Position numbers and translations under genes: made by a program. This document shows, piece after piece, positions 1 through 5,879 of a stretch of DNA of 5,879 nucleotides (its first letter is position 1; each line of letters starts with the position of its first letter). The notes beneath the pieces are model-generated. The model worked only from the letters and a program-made list of their open reading frames with translations, had not been told where the DNA came from and did not search any database. Location: assembly GCA_900321335.1 (NCBI GenBank), contig ONVR01000136.1:1-5879 (forward strand). The letters are read 5' to 3'. This DNA is from an uncultured Eubacteriales bacterium. GTDB taxonomy: Bacteria; Bacillota; Clostridia; Oscillospirales; Oscillospiraceae.

Positions 1-576
1 CTGGACAAGGAGAACTACGACGCCATCGTCATCGCCTGCGGCTCTACGCCCATCGTGCCCAGACGGATCCCCGGCATTGATCTGCCCCACGTATCCTGGG
101 CTCCCGACGCGGAGCAGGGCAACGGCTTTGTGGGTGACAACATCGTGATCATCGGCTCCGGCGCCGTGGGTCTGGAGGCCGCTATCGAGTTTGCCGACAT
201 GGGCAAGAAGATCACCGTCATCGACATGGACACCGCGGAGAGCGCCGTTGGAAAGCTCTTTGCCGGCTCCAGCACCGCCGCTCAGGAGTTCCTCAACAGA
301 CTCCAGGAGCAGAAGGTGCCCATCCACTACGAGACCAAGCTCAAGGAGATCACCCCGGACAAGGTGGTTGCCGAAAACGTGGCCACCGGCGAGACGGTGG
401 AGTTCCCCTGTGACACCGTGCTGCTTGCCATGGGCATGCTGCCCCGGAAGGATAAGGTTGACGAGCTGCGCCACTGTGCCCCCGAGACCAACGTGTACAT
501 CGTGGGCGACTGCGCCAAGGTCGCTACCATCTCTGAGGCCGTCAACGACGCCTTCCGCGTCTGCCTGCACATCTAA
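1..576 (+). CDS. FAD/NAD(P)-dependent oxidoreductase, C-terminal part (5' end outside window)
   Basis: The frame is open from base 1, so this is the 3' part of a longer gene; 191 residues are visible before TAA at 574-576. The visible part begins inside the FAD domain with an ACGSTP segment (about residues 12-17), the usual 'ATGSxP' strand of two-dinucleotide-domain flavoproteins. The NAD(P)H-binding fold follows, with a GSGAVGLE glycine motif at about residues 52-59 and an acidic strand end (VIDMD). The C-terminus has the FAD-contacting VYIVGDC motif (about 166-171) followed by a helix ending DAFRVCLHI. This ending resembles the C-terminal module of the 2-enoate reductase / 2,4-dienoyl-CoA reductase group of NADH:flavin oxidoreductases, which carry an N-terminal TIM barrel with FMN and an Fe-S cluster. 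That barrel would lie outside the window, so a stand-alone NADH oxidase-like enzyme is not excluded. The substrate cannot be told. Codon use is strongly C/G-ending, as in a well-expressed gene. Confidence 0.85.
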   Translation: MDKENYDAIVIACGSTPIVPRRIPGIDLPHVSWAPDAEQGNGFVGDNIVIIGSGAVGLEAAIEFADMGKKITVIDMDTAESAVGKLFAGSSTAAQEFLNRLQEQKVPIHYETKLKEITPDKVVAENVATGETVEFPCDTVLLAMGMLPRKDKVDELRHCAPETNVYIVGDCAKVATISEAVNDAFRVCLHI

Positions 577-589
577 AGCGATACAGTCT

Positions 590-627
590 AAAATCCCCGC
601 CGACCGGCGGGGATTTTTATTTTTTTC
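590..627 (+). terminator. Rho-independent terminator after the oxidoreductase gene
   Basis: The GC-rich arms CCCCGCC (595-601) and GGCGGGG (606-612) pair perfectly around a GACC loop. The stem is extended by AAAAT/ATTTT pairs (590-594 with 613-617), and T-rich sequence runs to about 627. The hairpin begins 13 nt past the stop codon and isolates the oxidoreductase from cysK. The A-rich left flank could also let it work on the other strand. Confidence 0.93.
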
Positions 628-637
628 AAAAAAACAG

Positions 638-666
638 TTGACAAAAGCAAAAACAGGAATTATAAT
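638..666 (+). promoter_or_regulatory. Consensus sigma-A promoter of the cysK leader
   Basis: TTGACA (638-643) and TATAAT (661-666) both match consensus at six of six positions, with the ideal 17-bp spacer. Transcription is expected to start at about 671-675, giving a leader of roughly 125 nt before cysK. A promoter this strong normally needs repression or attenuation to be tunable, which fits the dyad and the leader ORF just downstream. Confidence 0.92.
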
Positions 667-684
667 CCTATTAAATCCATAGGA
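666..684 (+). promoter_or_regulatory. Operator-like dyad over the cysK transcription start
   Basis: TCCTAT (666-671) and ATAGGA (679-684) are perfect inverted half-sites separated by 7 nt. They cover the last base of the -10 box and the predicted start site, a repressor-like position. In general layout this resembles sites of Rrf2-family regulators; CymR of that family controls cysteine genes in Bacillus and relatives. No regulator gene is in the window, so the regulator's identity is inference. The right half-site also contains the possible ribosome site (AGGAAAG, 681-687) of the leader ORF. Confidence 0.5.
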
Positions 685-777
685 AAGTAGTGATTTTGAT
701 GATCCGCAACCTTCTGCGATGTCGATGTTGACCCATGTGGAGCACAGATCGGAAGCATAAATAAAACGGATTTAATA
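669..777. repeat. 10-bp inverted repeat bracketing the cysK leader
   Basis: TATTAAATCC (669-678) is the exact reverse complement of GGATTTAATA (768-777), with 89 nt between the arms. The left arm spans the expected transcription start and the right arm ends 3 nt before the cysK Shine-Dalgarno sequence (AAGGAG, 781-786). If RNA starts at about 672-673, the extreme 5' end could pair 6-7 bp next to the ribosome site and close the leader into a loop. Both arms are AT-rich, so chance is possible. Confidence 0.5.
699..731 (+). CDS. Putative 10-aa cysteine leader peptide (MIRNLLRCRC)
   Basis: Between the promoter and cysK a short ORF reads ATG (699-701) through two Cys codons, TGT at 720-722 and 726-728, and stops at TGA 729-731. 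The peptide is MIRNLLRCRC, so Cys occupies two of the last three codons before the stop. An AGGAAAG sequence (681-687) lies 11 nt before ATG; an in-frame GTG at 690 would give a 13-residue form. Both Cys codons sit in or beside the left side of a weak interrupted hairpin: CTTC and CGAT (711-714, 717-720) with ATCG and GAAG (748-755), plus TGTG/CACA (736-739, 743-746). A ribosome waiting for Cys-tRNA would open that structure. Cys-rich leader ORFs acting as cysteine-responsive attenuators are known in mycobacteria; applying that model here is inference. No classical terminator follows within the leader. Confidence 0.6.
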   Translation: MIRNLLRCRC

Positions 778-797
778 AGTAAGGAGTGTTTTTTACT

Positions 798-1727
<930 letters not shown>

Positions 1728-1758
1728 GCAGACAGATAACCGGGATTTGGAGTATTTT

Positions 1759-2313
1759 ATGAACCACCGCAGCAAAAAAGTTTTGAATCTGGTGCTTGCC
1801 GCCCTGTTTGCCGCACTGATCTGTGTGGCGACCATGGTGTTTACCATTCCCCTTCCGGGAAGAGGGTACCTCAATACGGGGGACTGCTTTGTCATTCTGG
1901 CAGGATGCCTCATGGGTCCCGTGTTCGGCCCCGCAGCCAGCGCTGTGGGATCTGCCCTGGCGGATGTGATTCTTGGCTTTGCTGTGTATGCTCCGGGAAC
2001 GTTTGTTATCAAGGGACTGATGGCGCTGGCAGCCTGTGCCGCATTCCGTGCCGTTAACCGGAATGGGGAAAAACACGCCCTTGTGCCGGTGGTTTCCGCC
2101 GGCGTGGCGGGAGAGTTCGTGATGATCGCCGGATACTTTCTTTATGAGACGGCGCTGTTCGGCTTCAAGACGGCCATCGGCGGCGTCCCGGGCAACTGCC
2201 TGCAGGGAGCGGGCGGATTGGTTATTGCCGGGGCGGTTCTGGGCGCGCTGCTGCGCAACACCTATATCCGGGAGTTTTTCCCGGGCACGGGCTCGGAGAA
2301 AACAAAGCGATAA
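1759..2313 (+). CDS. ECF transporter S component (substrate-binding membrane subunit)
   Basis: This is a hydrophobic protein of 184 residues with about six membrane segments (roughly 9-29, 43-62, 64-78, 81-98, 107-129, 149-166) and basic ends. The run IPLPGRGYLNTGD followed by GPVFGPAASAVGSALADV and the YAPGTFVIKGLMA helix is typical of the ECF-type S components once grouped as DUF1393 (COG4720-like). Such proteins bind a vitamin or precursor in the membrane and borrow a shared EcfA/A'/T energy module, which is not in this window. The substrate cannot be read from the sequence. ATG 1759 has GGAG (1749-1752) 6 nt upstream; an in-frame TTG at 1717 lies inside cysK and is unsupported. The 31-nt gap with no terminator suggests co-transcription with cysK. 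A cargo linked to cysteine or PLP metabolism is a speculation from position only. Confidence 0.85.
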   Translation: MNHRSKKVLNLVLAALFAALICVATMVFTIPLPGRGYLNTGDCFVILAGCLMGPVFGPAASAVGSALADVILGFAVYAPGTFVIKGLMALAACAAFRAVNRNGEKHALVPVVSAGVAGEFVMIAGYFLYETALFGFKTAIGGVPGNCLQGAGGLVIAGAVLGALLRNTYIREFFPGTGSEKTKR

Positions 2314-2338
2314 ACGGAAGCATTCCAAATTGTCAGAA

Positions 2339-2377
2339 AGCCGATGCAGCGGGAAAGTCGTTGCATCGGCTCTTTTT
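2339..2377 (+). terminator. Rho-independent terminator of the cysK-ECF unit
   Basis: GCCGATGCA (2340-2348) pairs perfectly with TGCATCGGC (2362-2370). The stem continues inward with G-T, C-G, G-C and G-T pairs around a GAAAG loop. TCTTTTT follows directly (2371-2377). It starts about 25 nt after the ECF stop codon and separates the unit from mnmA. Confidence 0.9.
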
Positions 2378-2409
2378 ATGGTGTATAGTGAAAGCAGGGA
2401 GGGAAGCGG

Positions 2410-3477
2410 ATGAAAGCGCTGATTGCCATGAGCGGGGGTGTGGATTCCTCGGCAGCCGCGGCCATGATGGTGCAGGCGGGATACGAGTGTGTTGGCGTCA
2501 CCATGAAGCTTAACAACTATCAGGACGAACAGGCGGAGGGGTGCTGTACTCTTTCGGACACGGAGGATGCGGCGGGCGTGGCCCGCAAGCTGGGGATGAA
2601 ATACTACGTATTCAACTTCACCGAGGACTTCGCCAGTCAGGTCATCGACCGCTTTGTGGCCGGATACGAGGCCGGGCGGACGCCAAACCCCTGTATCGAC
2701 TGCAACCGGTATATGAAGTTTGACAAGCTCTATCAGCGGGCAAAGCTGCTGGACTGTGACAAGATCGTCACGGGACACTATGCCCGTGTCGTATTTGATG
2801 ACGAATCCGGTCGCTGGCAACTCCGTCGGGCGGCAAATCCGGCAAAGGATCAGACCTACGTGCTGTATTTTCTCACCCAGCAGCAGCTGGCCCACACCGT
2901 GTTTCCCCTGGGGGCGTTTGCCTCCAAGGAGGAGGTCCGGGCCTATGCGGCGGCCCTTGGCTTCGGCAATGCCGGCAAACGGGACAGCCAGGACATCTGC
3001 TTCGTGCCCGACGGGGATTACGGCGGCTTTCTGGAGCGCTACACGGGGAAGAAATACCCGGAAGGCGACTTCCTGGATCTGGCGGGACAGGTTGTCGGGC
3101 GACACAAAGGCGTGGTGCGCTACACCATCGGCCAGCGAAAGGGCCTGGGGCTGTCCATGAACCGGCCCGTCTACGTATGCGATAAATCCGTAGCGGACAA
3201 CACCGTCACCGTGGGCGACGAGCGGGATCTGTATACGGACGCCCTCACCGCGGGAGAGTTCAACTGGATCATTGCGCCCCCGGCGGGGGAGATCCGGACC
3301 CAGGTCAAGACCCGTTACAGTGCAAAGCCTGCGGCGGCGACGGCCCGGATCCTGCCGGACGGACGGGTGCGGGTTGCCTTTGACACGCCCCAGCGGGCGG
3401 TCACCCGGGGACAGGCCGCCGTGCTCTACGACGGGGATCTGGTTCTGGGGGGCGGCACCATCGAAGAGGCGGAGTAA
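2410..3477 (+). CDS. mnmA: tRNA-specific 2-thiouridylase MnmA
   Basis: The 355-residue enzyme activates U34 of Lys, Glu and Gln tRNAs with ATP and inserts sulfur to form s2U34. The N-terminal PP-loop MSGGVDSS (7-14) binds ATP. TPNPCIDCN (91-99) supplies the first catalytic cysteine, C98, which aligns with the NPDxxCN cysteine of the E. coli enzyme. GHYAR (122-126) is conserved, and DSQDICF (192-198) supplies the second catalytic cysteine, C197, that carries the persulfide. YTIGQRKGLG (238-247) opens the central domain, and a beta-rich C-terminal domain completes the usual length. ATG 2410 has GGGAGG (2397-2402) 7 nt upstream. The gene stands alone between terminators and no IscS-type sulfur donor is nearby. 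The extra cysteines C45, C46 and C95 follow the form I recall from clostridial homologues. Confidence 0.96.
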   Translation: MKALIAMSGGVDSSAAAAMMVQAGYECVGVTMKLNNYQDEQAEGCCTLSDTEDAAGVARKLGMKYYVFNFTEDFASQVIDRFVAGYEAGRTPNPCIDCNRYMKFDKLYQRAKLLDCDKIVTGHYARVVFDDESGRWQLRRAANPAKDQTYVLYFLTQQQLAHTVFPLGAFASKEEVRAYAAALGFGNAGKRDSQDICFVPDGDYGGFLERYTGKKYPEGDFLDLAGQVVGRHKGVVRYTIGQRKGLGLSMNRPVYVCDKSVADNTVTVGDERDLYTDALTAGEFNWIIAPPAGEIRTQVKTRYSAKPAAATARILPDGRVRVAFDTPQRAVTRGQAAVLYDGDLVLGGGTIEEAE

Positions 3478-3482
3478 CGCGG

Positions 3483-3520
3483 AAAACAAAGCAGGTGCGA
3501 CCACTTCGGTCACACCTGCT
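3483..3520 (-). terminator. Terminator between convergent genes, oriented for the minus-strand gene
   Basis: AGCAGGTG (3490-3497) pairs with CACCTGCT (3513-3520). After one C-A mismatch the stem continues with GACC/GGTC (3499-3502, 3508-3511) around an ACTTC loop. Read on the minus strand, the hairpin is followed by TTTGTTTT (3490-3483), a workable U tract, so it closes the small gene at 3557-3859. On the plus strand it begins 13 nt after the mnmA stop, but the following sequence (CGCTCTCTGTTT) is a poor U tract, so it would end mnmA less efficiently. Confidence 0.8.
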
Positions 3521-3556
3521 CGCTCTCTGTTTGCGGTACCTTACGCCGTGGGCCTC

Positions 3557-3859
3557 TCAGTAGGAAGGCTCCACCACACGGATCCGATCCTCGGGCACGT
3601 CAAAGTACCGGGCGACGCTGGCAATCAGATTCTCCTCGCCCAGATAGTCCGCAGCATATTCAAGGTCCTCATCGGCAAAGAGTTCGTTGCCGTGCTCGTC
3701 AAAGAGAACGCAGCTGTCGATCCGGCACAGCCCCCGGGTGTTCATGGAGCGGACGATACCTACCTCCACATGGCCGATGGGACAGACGTAGGCGTTGCCC
3801 AGGTCCAGCGCCTCATAGATCCAGCCGCCGCCGTATCCTGTGTTTTCGCTTTTGAACAT
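3557..3859 (-). CDS. Small acidic protein of unknown function, 100 aa
   Basis: I do not recognise this protein. It starts MFKSENTGYGGGWIYEALDLGNAYVC, so the glycine-rich GYGGGW turn is at residues 8-13. Cysteines lie at 26, 45 and 50. The second half (53-90) is strongly acidic and helix-like (DEHGNELFADEDLEYAADY), and the end is RIRVVEPSY. There is no signal peptide or membrane segment, so it is probably cytoplasmic. The coding call rests on a very good ribosome site (AAGGAGG, plus coordinates 3869-3875, 9 nt before ATG), a near-consensus promoter and a downstream terminator on the same strand. An overlapping plus-strand ORF through this stretch runs out of the mnmA end in another frame and has no such signals. 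The YyaL-like gene lies 98 nt upstream on the same strand. Expression may be controlled by the inverted repeat at 3866-3905. Confidence 0.75.
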   Translation of the reverse strand: MFKSENTGYGGGWIYEALDLGNAYVCPIGHVEVGIVRSMNTRGLCRIDSCVLFDEHGNELFADEDLEYAADYLGEENLIASVARYFDVPEDRIRVVEPSY

Positions 3860-3865
3860 TCCGAT

Positions 3866-3905
3866 GCGCCTCCTTTTCCACCATTATAGCGGGAAAAGGA
3901 GGCGC
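3866..3905. repeat. Perfect 14-bp inverted repeat around the promoter, covering the ribosome site
   Basis: GCGCCTCCTTTTCC (3866-3879) and GGAAAAGGAGGCGC (3892-3905) are exact reverse complements separated by 12 nt. On the minus strand the upstream arm fills the -35/-10 spacer, the loop holds TATAAT, and the downstream arm contains the AAGGAGG ribosome site. There is no U tract after it in either direction, so it does not look like a normal terminator. It could be a DNA operator, or an RNA hairpin that forms only in transcripts entering from upstream. Confidence 0.88.
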
Positions 3906-3911
3906 TGTCCA
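3883..3911 (-). promoter_or_regulatory. Promoter of the small minus-strand gene
   Basis: Read on the minus strand, TGGACA (3911-3906) matches the -35 consensus at five of six positions and TATAAT (3888-3883) matches the -10 perfectly, with a 17-bp spacer. The start site is expected at about 3875-3878, right at the ribosome site (3875-3869), so the 5' untranslated region would be only about 17-20 nt. The -10 box lies in the loop of the 14-bp inverted repeat and the spacer coincides with its upstream arm. Confidence 0.82.
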
Positions 3912-3957
3912 AAACCTTTTTGGGATTGGATCATACCAAAGGCGCATTGAAAGCGGC

Positions 3958-5703
3958 TCAGGGGCTGATTCGCTCTTGCTCCGCCAGCGCCAACGCGGCG
4001 GTGTACAGGGTGCCGGCACAGGCCATGGGATACCGGGCTGCGGCGCCGGCAAGCCACTGTATCTGTTTTTCGTACAGATCTCGCCAGCGGTCCTCTTTCG
4101 TGTGGCGGTGCAGCAACAGCAGGACCAGACAAAAGACGCTGTTGCCGCCGGGGTAAGCGTTGTCAAAGGGCTCCCGGGGCCGCAGGATCAGCTGCTCGGC
4201 GCTCTCGCCGTAGAGGTAACAGCCGCCCTCCGGCGCGGCATAATCCGAGACGATCGCATCCGCCGCCGCGATTGCGGCCTCCAGATAGTCGGCCTGCTCC
4301 GTGGCGCCGAACAGGGCGCAGGCAGCCAGAGCGTAGTAGGCCAGATCCTCCAGCATGGGGGCATATCGGGCCTCCCCGTCGATCCACCGCCTCCGGGGCA
4401 GGGGAAAGCTTTGACACAGATTCTTCCGCAGAAAGGCAAAGGCGTCCACGGCGGCTGTCAGCCACTCCGGCTCCTCCAGGATCCGGGAGAGCCGGACAAA
4501 GGCGGCGATCATCATCCCGTTCCAGCCGGTGATGACCTTTTCGTCCCGCAGCAGGGGCATCCGGCCGACCCGGTAGCGATAGACCGCCTCCCGGAGCCGC
4601 TCCAGAGCGCCTTTGGCGTGCAGACGCAGATCCTTTCCCAGCAGATTGGGCAGCCCGCCGCCGACGGCGATGCCGTAGCTCCGGCAGAACAGTTCCCCGT
4701 CCGCCTGTCCCAGAAGGCCGCAAAGCTCCTGTTGGGTAAACAGGTAGTAGGCACCCTCCCGTCCGTTGGCGTCCGCGTCCTGGGCGGCGTACAGTTCGCC
4801 CTCCGGCCCGGTCATCTCCCGGCGGATGTAGGCGGCGATCCCCTCGGCGGCGGCGCGATAGTGGCCCCGGCCGGTCATGCGGTAAGCCTCGGCAAAGGCC
4901 GCTGCGGTCACGGCGTTGTCATAGAGCGTCTTTTCAAAATGGGGGATCAGCCAGCGCCGGTCTGTGGCGTATCGGCAGATCCCGCCGCCCACGTGATCGA
5001 AGATCCCGCCCCGGTACATGTGATCCAAGGTTGAAAGCGCCATCTCCAGAGCGTCTGCCTGCCCGGTCAGACCGTAATAGGCCAGGAGAAAGAGGATGTT
5101 CTGCCCGCTTGGAAATTTCGGCGCGTCTCCAAACCCGCCGTATTGGCTGTCATAGGCTTCCGAAAAGGCGTGAAAAGCGCCTTTGAGCAGGGAAAGATCC
5201 GCGCTTGCGGGAGCAAAGGTGTACGACAGATCCCGAAGCGTCCGGGTAAACCGCTCCGCTGCCGCGGTGATGGACAGGGTGTCCTTCTGCCACTGCTCCC
5301 AGGCCAGATTGAGCACCCGGATCATTTCGGCCTTCGGCAGATAGGTGGCGGCGTAAAAGGGGTGTCCCTCCGGGGTGGCGATGATCGTCATGGGCCAGCC
5401 GCCGGAGCCCTCCAGCGCCTGCAGCGCCTGCATATAGACGGTGTCCACGTCGGGGCGCTCCTCCTTGTCCACCTTTACGGGGACGAAACGGCTGTTGAGA
5501 AGTCCGGCCACGCCCGGATCGGAGAAAGACTCCGCTGCGATCACGTGGCACCAGTGGCAGGAGGAGTACCCCACGCTGAGAAAGAGGGGCTTGTTTTCCC
5601 GCCTGGCCTTCTCAAACGCCTCCGGTCCCCAGGGATACCAGTCGATGGGGTTGTCCGCGTGCATCCGCAGATAGGGGGATTTTTCATATTGCAGTCGGTT
5701 CAT
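3958..5703 (-). CDS. YyaL/DUF255-type thioredoxin-domain protein
   Basis: The 581-residue protein matches the YyaL / SPATA20 family: an N-terminal thioredoxin-like domain fused to an (alpha/alpha)-toroid like those of N-acylglucosamine epimerases and glycosidases. Family landmarks in order are SPYLRMHADNPIDWYPW (9-25), the thioredoxin-like CHWC (49-52), VDKEERPDVD (78-87), GGWPMT (101-106), FGDAPKFPSG (191-200), GGIFDHVGGG (232-241), FEKTLYDNA (256-264), DEKVITGWNGMMIAA (387-401) and the DNAYPGGNS segment (514-522). The biochemical role of the family is not firmly known. ATG 5703 is chosen because GGAGG (plus coordinates 5711-5715) lies 7 nt upstream and the MNRLQYEKSPYL start is family-like; the in-frame start at 5769 adds 22 unconserved residues. 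As I recall, relatives are about 650-700 residues, so the C-terminus looks roughly 80-100 residues short. No terminator is seen after the stop, so transcription may enter the small gene downstream. Confidence 0.9.
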   Translation of the reverse strand: MNRLQYEKSPYLRMHADNPIDWYPWGPEAFEKARRENKPLFLSVGYSSCHWCHVIAAESFSDPGVAGLLNSRFVPVKVDKEERPDVDTVYMQALQALEGSGGWPMTIIATPEGHPFYAATYLPKAEMIRVLNLAWEQWQKDTLSITAAAERFTRTLRDLSYTFAPASADLSLLKGAFHAFSEAYDSQYGGFGDAPKFPSGQNILFLLAYYGLTGQADALEMALSTLDHMYRGGIFDHVGGGICRYATDRRWLIPHFEKTLYDNAVTAAAFAEAYRMTGRGHYRAAAEGIAAYIRREMTGPEGELYAAQDADANGREGAYYLFTQQELCGLLGQADGELFCRSYGIAVGGGLPNLLGKDLRLHAKGALERLREAVYRYRVGRMPLLRDEKVITGWNGMMIAAFVRLSRILEEPEWLTAAVDAFAFLRKNLCQSFPLPRRRWIDGEARYAPMLEDLAYYALAACALFGATEQADYLEAAIAAADAIVSDYAAPEGGCYLYGESAEQLILRPREPFDNAYPGGNSVFCLVLLLLHRHTKEDRWRDLYEKQIQWLAGAAARYPMACAGTLYTAALALAEQERISP

Positions 5704-5710
5704 GGAATAG

Positions 5711-5749
5711 CCTCCGGATTCGTCGATTCTGTTCTCAGTATTTCCGGAG
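5711..5749 (-). promoter_or_regulatory. Possible hairpin over the ribosome site of the YyaL-like gene
   Basis: CTCCGGA (5712-5718) and TCCGGAG (5743-5749) form a 7-bp inverted repeat with a 24-nt gap. In the minus-strand RNA the second arm includes most of the GGAGG ribosome site (5715-5711), so pairing would reduce ribosome access. The long loop and short stem make this only suggestive. Confidence 0.35.
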
Positions 5750-5795
5750 CAAAAGCGGCTTATTCCCATGGGCAGCCGGACAAATTTTTTTCAAA

Positions 5796-5824
5796 AGTGT
5801 AGGTTGTACAATGATGTGTGACAG
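5796..5824 (-). promoter_or_regulatory. Weak candidate promoter for the YyaL-like gene
   Basis: On the minus strand CTGTCA (5824-5819) and TACACT (5801-5796) each match four of six consensus bases with a 17-bp spacer. This would give a leader of about 85 nt. Nothing better was found in the upstream region, but the match is weak and the true promoter could lie elsewhere, even beyond the window. Confidence 0.3.
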
Positions 5825-5879
5825 AAGATAGAAAAAAAGAATAGCGAATGGGAATGACCTGTGTTATGGTTGAGTTGTC

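Noticed and set aside
672..797. A T-box or SAM riboswitch in the cysK leader
   Set aside because: The leader is only about 125 nt, has no T-box core sequence, no terminator/antiterminator pair and no recognisable SAM-aptamer kink-turn.
703..797. Alternative leader reading frames, including one giving CDVDVDPCG and one starting at ATG 719 (13 codons)
   Set aside because: The first has no start codon after an in-frame TGA at 700-702; the second has no ribosome site and no cysteine codons.
2361..2389. A promoter for mnmA (TTGCAT-17-TATAGT)
   Set aside because: The -35 matches only three of six bases and lies in the terminator stem, and the start site would fall at about 2395, almost on the ribosome site. 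The mnmA promoter stays unassigned.
3976..5034. A 352-codon plus-strand ORF, and others, inside the YyaL-like gene
   Set aside because: They are antisense to a gene with complete family landmarks; their Gly/Pro/Arg/Gln-rich translation is a shadow-frame artefact.
5704..5769. Upstream extension of the YyaL-like protein to an ATG at 5769
   Set aside because: The extra 22 residues are not family-like, and a good GGAGG site serves the ATG at 5703.
5804..5879. A start of a plus-strand gene or promoter at the right edge (ATG at 5866, palindrome TTGTACAA at 5804-5811)
   Set aside because: Only a few codons are visible with no ribosome site, and no convincing -35/-10 pair was found; the palindrome is too short to interpret alone.

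Overview
The window looks like chromosomal DNA from a moderately GC-rich anaerobic Firmicute (class Clostridia, most like the Oscillospiraceae). The reasons are strong AGGAGG-type ribosome binding sites, near-consensus sigma-A promoters, U-tract terminators, a clostridial-style MnmA with an NPCIDCN active-site loop, and an ECF vitamin-transporter S component. The taxonomic call is inference. Nothing in the window looks like a mobile element, CRISPR array, rRNA or tRNA.

Layout. Positions 1-576 (+) hold the C-terminal part of an FAD/NAD(P)-dependent oxidoreductase that starts outside the window, closed by a strong terminator (590-627). Positions 638-797 are a regulatory leader: a perfect TTGACA-17-TATAAT promoter, an operator-like dyad on the start site, a 10-codon leader ORF ending Cys-Arg-Cys, and a 10-bp inverted repeat bracketing the leader. 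This leader precedes cysK (798-1727, cysteine synthase) and, 31 nt on, an ECF transporter S component (1759-2313). A terminator follows at 2339-2377. Next is mnmA (2410-3477, tRNA 2-thiouridylase), which converges on two minus-strand genes. These are a small unrecognised 100-aa protein (3557-3859) and, upstream of it, a YyaL/DUF255 thioredoxin-domain protein (3958-5703). The last 176 bases (5704-5879) hold that gene's upstream region and no supported gene.

How the parts fit. Sulfur is a recurring theme: cysK makes cysteine, MnmA uses cysteine-derived sulfur on tRNA, and YyaL carries a thioredoxin-like CHWC motif. Only cysK and the ECF gene look co-transcribed.

Two regulatory arrangements deserve most attention. 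First, the Cys-ending leader peptide ahead of cysK suggests translation-coupled sensing of charged Cys-tRNA. Second, the small minus-strand gene has its promoter nested inside a perfect 14-bp inverted repeat whose downstream arm contains its Shine-Dalgarno sequence. Read-through RNA from the YyaL gene would therefore fold and hide the ribosome site, while RNA from the gene's own promoter would not.
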